Source of the DNA: Fidelibacterota bacterium
Lineage (GTDB): Bacteria > Fidelibacterota > Fidelibacteria > Fidelibacterales > Fidelibacteraceae
Direction of reading: 5' to 3'
DNA: 8,623 nt
Assembly: GCA_030596185.1 (NCBI GenBank)
Contig: JAUVKP010000026.1
Coordinates: 1-8,623 of the forward strand
Made by a program: the position numbers and the translations under genes
Notes under the pieces: generated by a model
What the model saw: only the letters and a program-made list of their open reading frames with translations
Databases searched by the model: none
What the model was told of the DNA's origin: nothing
In this document: piece after piece, positions 6,525-8,623 of the stretch
Layout of the letters: each line of letters opens with the position of its first letter
Numbering within the stretch: the first letter of the stretch is position 1

Positions 6525-7496
6525 TTATATATATCCAATTTGTTTAAATTTTACATTGATCATACTGTGATACTTTTGCTTAAGATCATTATCTAAAAAA
6601 CTCTCATCAATAAATGTATGCCATATCGGAAGTAATTTTATAAATTTATTAAAAATATTTTCTATTGATCTTTCATTCATACCACTTGTTTTCATAGCAG
6701 TAATCAGGTCTTTTTTTCTGATGTTTTTCTTTTTGCCATTTAAGGTCAAAGCCAACTCTTCATCATCGCCTTCAACAACAAGTTCAGCGGCAACAAGATC
6801 ATAAGCCAGGGACAGTTCATATGTTTGATCAATTGATTTTATTAAGGAAAAGTTTTTTAGATGCATATCATTGTTTCCACAAAGAAAACAAAAAAGAGTA
6901 AGCTCGTAAAAATTGACAACATCTAAACCGGGATTATCAGAAAATGAACGGATGATTTTTGAAATTTGTTCATGCGATCCCTTATATTTGTGTTCCGTCA
7001 ATCTTTGAGTTAATTGACACATATCTTCCATATGGAGTTTTTGTGCATTATGGCGGTCCATACGTTTACTTATATAAGCTAATTCCCCTGATTTTAAGCG
7101 GATCAGTGAGTGCAGAGCTGTTTTGATCCCGGACAGATCTGCTAAATGCATAGTAAGGTCTTCGTTTTCGGGGAGTTTTTCGAAGTTCTCCGTCTGGGGT
7201 TTAAGTATATATTCTCCCCATAACCCTACAATAGTTAATTTCCCGAACTTCTTATTTCCTGTTCCTTTTTCTCTTCCAAGAGATAGTTTTGGCTGAACAC
7301 CAGGGATTGTTTTTTGACTTTGAATAATATGCACAGCAAGTTGTAACATCTCATCTTGAGTATAGTCAAGCTCAGGTGGTATGGCTTGTCCAAAGAATTT
7401 ACGACTACAAGATTTGTGAAATTCCTGCTGAATTTCTTCTTCAGTAAGAAGCTTTTTATAGCAGTATAGACAAGTATGTTCAGGTGGTATTATCAT
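6525..7496 (-). CDS. hipT: HipT-type toxin kinase of a tripartite HipBST system
   Basis: 323-residue HipA-fold Ser/Thr kinase lacking the usual HipA N-subdomain, which is encoded separately by hipS. In E. coli O127 the homologous HipT phosphorylates tryptophanyl-tRNA synthetase; the target here is unknown. Seen: a CxxC...HxxC finger (Cys9, Cys12, His27, Cys30) ahead of FFG; the Gly-rich loop region PGVQPKLSLG at 65-74; the ATP lysine Lys99 in YILKPQ; ENEDLTMHLA at 110-119; KRMDR at 144-148; HMEDMCQL at 155-162; the catalytic loop NNDMHLKN with Asp210 and Asn215; and metal-binding Asp233 in AYDL. All kinase residues are present, so it should be active. The start overlaps the hipS stop by one base (TAATG), implying coupled translation. 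The gene looks more A+T-rich than the ABC and FAD genes, suggesting acquisition. Family assignment is firm; whether it acts as a toxin is inferred. Confidence 0.9.
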   Translation of the reverse strand: MIIPPEHTCLYCYKKLLTEEEIQQEFHKSCSRKFFGQAIPPELDYTQDEMLQLAVHIIQSQKTIPGVQPKLSLGREKGTGNKKFGKLTIVGLWGEYILKPQTENFEKLPENEDLTMHLADLSGIKTALHSLIRLKSGELAYISKRMDRHNAQKLHMEDMCQLTQRLTEHKYKGSHEQISKIIRSFSDNPGLDVVNFYELTLFCFLCGNNDMHLKNFSLIKSIDQTYELSLAYDLVAAELVVEGDDEELALTLNGKKKNIRKKDLITAMKTSGMNERSIENIFNKFIKLLPIWHTFIDESFLDNDLKQKYHSMINVKFKQIGYI

Positions 7497-7819
7497 TATT
7501 CAATCTCGGCTTTCTCAACCGATACTGCCCCTATACAGTCTTTGCAAGCTAGCATCAAGATGCTCATTCTGTCTCTCATATCCAGTTTCCAGTTTTTTAA
7601 AGTAATATCCAATAACCACCCTTCCGGGATCAGGCCATCAAAAAATGGGAACAGAATAGTTGATGTATAAATCTTTGTGGTTAAAGGCAGCGTCAGACTA
7701 ATTGCTTCTGCATGTTCGCTTTCTAAATAGTCTTCCAGATATTGAAAATGAAATCCGCTTTCATCTTCAATCAAAGTTCCCGCAAGATGCTCATGCATGA
7801 ATATATTAGCTTTTTTCAT
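7496..7819 (-). CDS. hipS: HipS-type antitoxin (detached HipA N-terminal subdomain)
   Basis: 107-residue protein equal to the N-terminal subdomain 1 of HipA. Seen: ISLTLPLTTKIY (about 40-51), LFPFFDGLIPEGW (56-68) and CKDCIGAVSVE (near 92-102), the conserved blocks of this domain. In the HipBST system of E. coli O127, HipS rather than HipB neutralises the kinase, with Trp65 placed near the HipT active site. Trp68 of the EGW motif here is the likely equivalent. I chose ATG at 7819 over the upstream ATG at 7876 because homology begins at MKKANIFMHEHLAG, and the short form overlaps hipB by only 14 bases instead of 71. AAAGGG lies 12 bases upstream, so the ribosome site is weak and coupling with hipB is likely. 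The stop codon TAA overlaps the hipT ATG. Confidence 0.85.
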   Translation of the reverse strand: MKKANIFMHEHLAGTLIEDESGFHFQYLEDYLESEHAEAISLTLPLTTKIYTSTILFPFFDGLIPEGWLLDITLKNWKLDMRDRMSILMLACKDCIGAVSVEKAEIE

Positions 7820-8045
7820 GACTGTCGAAATCCCTTTCAGATTCAATAGGTCCCAGTTCCCTTCCAAATAAGGCAAGAACTTGATTGATCTTATCCATTT
7901 TTAATGTTTCTTTTCCATTTTCTAATTCTCTGATAAATCGAATACCGACACCTGCTTTTTGTGATAATTCAAGCTGTGTCATTTTTTGTGATTTTCTTTT
8001 CCTTTTTACGAATTGACTGAGAATTGTCTGCTTATTATTAATCAT
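7806..8045 (-). CDS. hipB: HipB-type XRE-family transcriptional regulator
   Basis: 79-residue helix-turn-helix protein. Seen: a basic N-terminus (FVKRKRKSQKM), then the XRE domain QLELSQKAGVGIRFIRELENGK at about 23-45 (quoted in parts elsewhere) and the conserved HipB block DKINQVLALFG at 51-61, then an acidic tail. HipB dimers bind palindromes in their own promoter. Here three matching palindromes sit immediately upstream, which supports self-repression, probably strengthened by the HipS-HipT complex. It is the first gene of hipB-hipS-hipT, the same order as the E. coli O127 system, and overlaps hipS by 14 bases. The start at 8045 is the only sensible ATG; its ribosome site is weak (AGAG about ten bases upstream). 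In tripartite systems HipB mainly gives DNA binding rather than direct toxin neutralisation. Confidence 0.9.
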   Translation of the reverse strand: MINNKQTILSQFVKRKRKSQKMTQLELSQKAGVGIRFIRELENGKETLKMDKINQVLALFGRELGPIESERDFDSHEKS

Positions 8046-8076
8046 TATTTTACTCTAAGTTTTTATTTTAGTAAAT

Positions 8077-8103
8077 ATTATACCTTTTCGGGTATAATTG
8101 CAA
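8077..8103 (-). promoter_or_regulatory. Possible hipB promoter overlapping operator 1
   Basis: On the minus strand TATAAT lies at 8082-8077 and TTGCAA at 8103-8098, 15 bases apart, a short spacing for a sigma-70-like promoter. The hexamer overlaps operator 1 and is 31 bases from the hipB start, so bound HipB would block it. A Bacteroidota-style TAnnTTTG box is not evident, so this is a tentative call. Confidence 0.3.
8079..8096. promoter_or_regulatory. hip operator 1
   Basis: TATACC-TTTTCG-GGTATA, a perfect 6-bp palindrome with a 6-bp spacer, centred about 43 bases upstream of hipB. Total length (18 bp) equals that of the E. coli HipB site TATCC-N8-GGATA, and the outer bases match in type. 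It overlaps the likely promoter. Confidence 0.75.
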
Positions 8104-8118
8104 GATAATTCTATAATT

Positions 8119-8136
8119 TATACCCGTTGAGGTACA
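8119..8136. promoter_or_regulatory. hip operator 2
   Basis: TATACC-CGTTGA-GGTACA has one mismatch in the right arm relative to operator 1. Its first base is exactly 40 bp from that of operator 1. Confidence 0.75.
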
Positions 8137-8158
8137 ATATTGCCAAAAACATCTAAAA

Positions 8159-8176
8159 TAGACCCGAATGGGTATA
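8159..8176. promoter_or_regulatory. hip operator 3
   Basis: TAGACC-CGAATG-GGTATA has one mismatch in the left arm. It starts exactly 40 bp beyond operator 2, giving a three-site array with a constant 40-bp period. It is the most distal site from hipB, 33 bases from the reconstructed ancestral end of the peptidase gene. Confidence 0.7.
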
Positions 8177-8216
8177 AATAATGGTGCAAATATAGATTGA
8201 TTTGAATATTATTTAG

Positions 8217-8224
8217 TAATCTTA
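8217..8224. repeat. Target-site duplication, left copy
   Basis: TAATCTTA is repeated at 8417-8424, on the other side of the inverted-repeat element. The duplication is 8 bp, or 7 bp (AATCTTA) if the terminal T of the right inverted repeat is counted as element sequence. Confidence 0.8.
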
Positions 8225-8417
8225 ACCCGTTGTGTGAAACTAATACGTAAGTGTAATACAAACTGTCATTTCGATTGAATTTTCAATCATTTGGCTGAAA
8301 ATGAATAGAGAAATCTCAAACATTTAATAAAATTGTGCGGTTTGAGATCCCTCGACTATGCTCGGGATGACAAAAAGCATTCCCCATTAGGTGTTTTACC
8401 TATTTCACACAACGGGT
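8225..8417. mobile_element. MITE-like non-autonomous element with 15-bp terminal inverted repeats
   Basis: Perfect terminal inverted repeats ACCCGTTGTGTGAAA (8225-8239) and TTTCACACAACGGGT (8403-8417) bound a ~193-bp segment with no open frame of note, flanked by TAATCTTA on both sides. Inside are nested hairpins: GATTGAA/TTCAATC (8273-8288), ATCTCAAAC/GTTTGAGAT (8313-8321 and 8340-8348), an outer imperfect TGTCATTTCGA/TCGGGATGACA pair (8264-8274 and 8362-8372), and TAGGT/ACCTA (8388-8402). Removing the element plus one target copy restores a continuous peptidase reading frame with a normal stop, which strongly supports insertion. A transposase of a DDE family with ACCC-type ends (possibly IS982-like) may mobilise it in trans; that family link is a guess. 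Confidence 0.8.
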
Positions 8418-8623
8418 AATCTTATTATATTTCTTCATGAGCTCCAATACCTCATCAACCGGCAGGGCTTCAACCTTATGCTCGTCTCTACCCACCATGT
8501 CTTTGGCAGCAAAGAGTGAATTGATAATGGCTTCTTCTGTAGCTTCGATCGTTGCCATGAAGAGCGATGACATTTTGCCATTATATAGAACAGATGTGGT
8601 GTGTAAAGGTGTATCATAATTAT
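8400..8623 (-). CDS. P1-family (S58, DmpA-like) peptidase, C-terminal end only
   Basis: Only the last 73 codons are present; the gene continues past the right edge. The frame reads NYDTPLHTTSVLYNGKMSSL, then FMATIEATEEAIINSLFAAK, DMVGRDEHKVEALPVDEVLE and LMKKYNKITRCVK. The EATEEAIxNSLFAA...GRD...ALP blocks are the C-terminal signature of L-aminopeptidase/D-esterase-type P1 peptidases, self-processing Ntn-like enzymes that remove N-terminal residues. The catalytic core lies outside the window. The last four residues (RCVK) and the TAG at 8400-8402 are encoded by the inserted element. Without it the protein would end ...KYNKITK with TAA at 8211-8209. The change is confined to the variable tail, so the enzyme is probably still functional. 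The hip operon follows on the same strand. Confidence 0.8.
   Translation of the reverse strand, partial: NYDTPLHTTSVLYNGKMSSLFMATIEATEEAIINSLFAAKDMVGRDEHKVEALPVDEVLELMKKYNKITRCVK
8417..8424. repeat. Target-site duplication, right copy
   Basis: TAATCTTA is identical to 8217-8224 and lies directly outside the right inverted repeat (sharing its final T). On the minus strand it encodes part of codons Lys-Ile-Thr of the peptidase. Confidence 0.8.

Noticed and set aside
7496..7876. Longer hipS start at 7876
   Set aside because: The extra 19 residues show no similarity to the HipS fold and would force a 71-base overlap with hipB. The internal ATG at 7819 fits the family and the tight overlap.
8121..8232. 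ACCCGTTG shared by operator 2 and the MITE end
   Set aside because: An 8-bp match between operator 2 and the terminal repeat could suggest the element carries a HipB site, but the paired GGTATA arm at the required spacing is missing in the element, so chance is the better explanation.
8435..8617. Open frames on both strands at the right edge
   Set aside because: The correct frame is that of the P1 peptidase C-terminus on the minus strand; these others are out-of-frame or antisense reads of it.
8400..8623. Peptidase as a pseudogene broken by the insertion
   Set aside because: The insertion only changes the last few residues; the conserved C-terminal blocks are intact, so disruption is not supported.

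Overview
This window appears to come from a bacterium of the Bacteroidota or a close relative in the FCB group. The reasons are the type of HipA-like kinase (an N-terminal CxxC...HxxC finger), the intergenic spacers built from short hairpin-forming phrases of a kind I associate with Bacteroidota genomes, and moderate A+T richness. One feature is less typical: the ABC operon has strong Shine-Dalgarno sequences, which are uncommon in Bacteroidota, so the phylum call is probable rather than certain. All eight genes lie on the minus strand, so transcription runs from high to low coordinates. There are no tRNA, rRNA or CRISPR features.

In transcription order: (1) the C-terminal end of a P1-family (S58, DmpA-like) peptidase enters from the right edge. 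Its last codons run into a ~193-bp non-coding element with 15-bp terminal inverted repeats, flanked by an 8-bp direct repeat, which looks like a MITE (8217-8424). (2) A regulatory stretch follows with three 18-bp operator-like palindromes (TATACC-N6-GGTATA) spaced exactly 40 bp apart. (3) Next is a tripartite HipBST-type toxin-antitoxin operon: hipB (XRE DNA-binding protein), hipS (the detached N-terminal HipA subdomain) and hipT (Ser/Thr kinase fold), with overlapping gene ends. (4) Eleven bases after hipT starts an FAD-dependent dehydrogenase of the COG2509 type. (5) A membrane-anchored or exported amidase-signature hydrolase follows. (6) A 665-bp non-coding spacer holds several repeat modules. 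(7) Last is a three-gene ABC-2 exporter operon (ATPase, permease, permease) whose second permease is cut by the left edge.

How the parts work together: the hip genes form a self-regulating module in which HipB, probably with HipS-HipT, represses its own promoter through the phased operators and HipS restrains the kinase. Its transcript may continue into the FAD gene. The ABC genes form one translationally coupled export complex. The peptidase, oxidoreductase and amidase look like unrelated genes.

The most notable non-gene signal is that three gene ends (peptidase, FAD protein, amidase) run directly into repetitive elements that supply the stop codon. For the peptidase, the pre-insertion end can be reconstructed base by base from the duplicated target.
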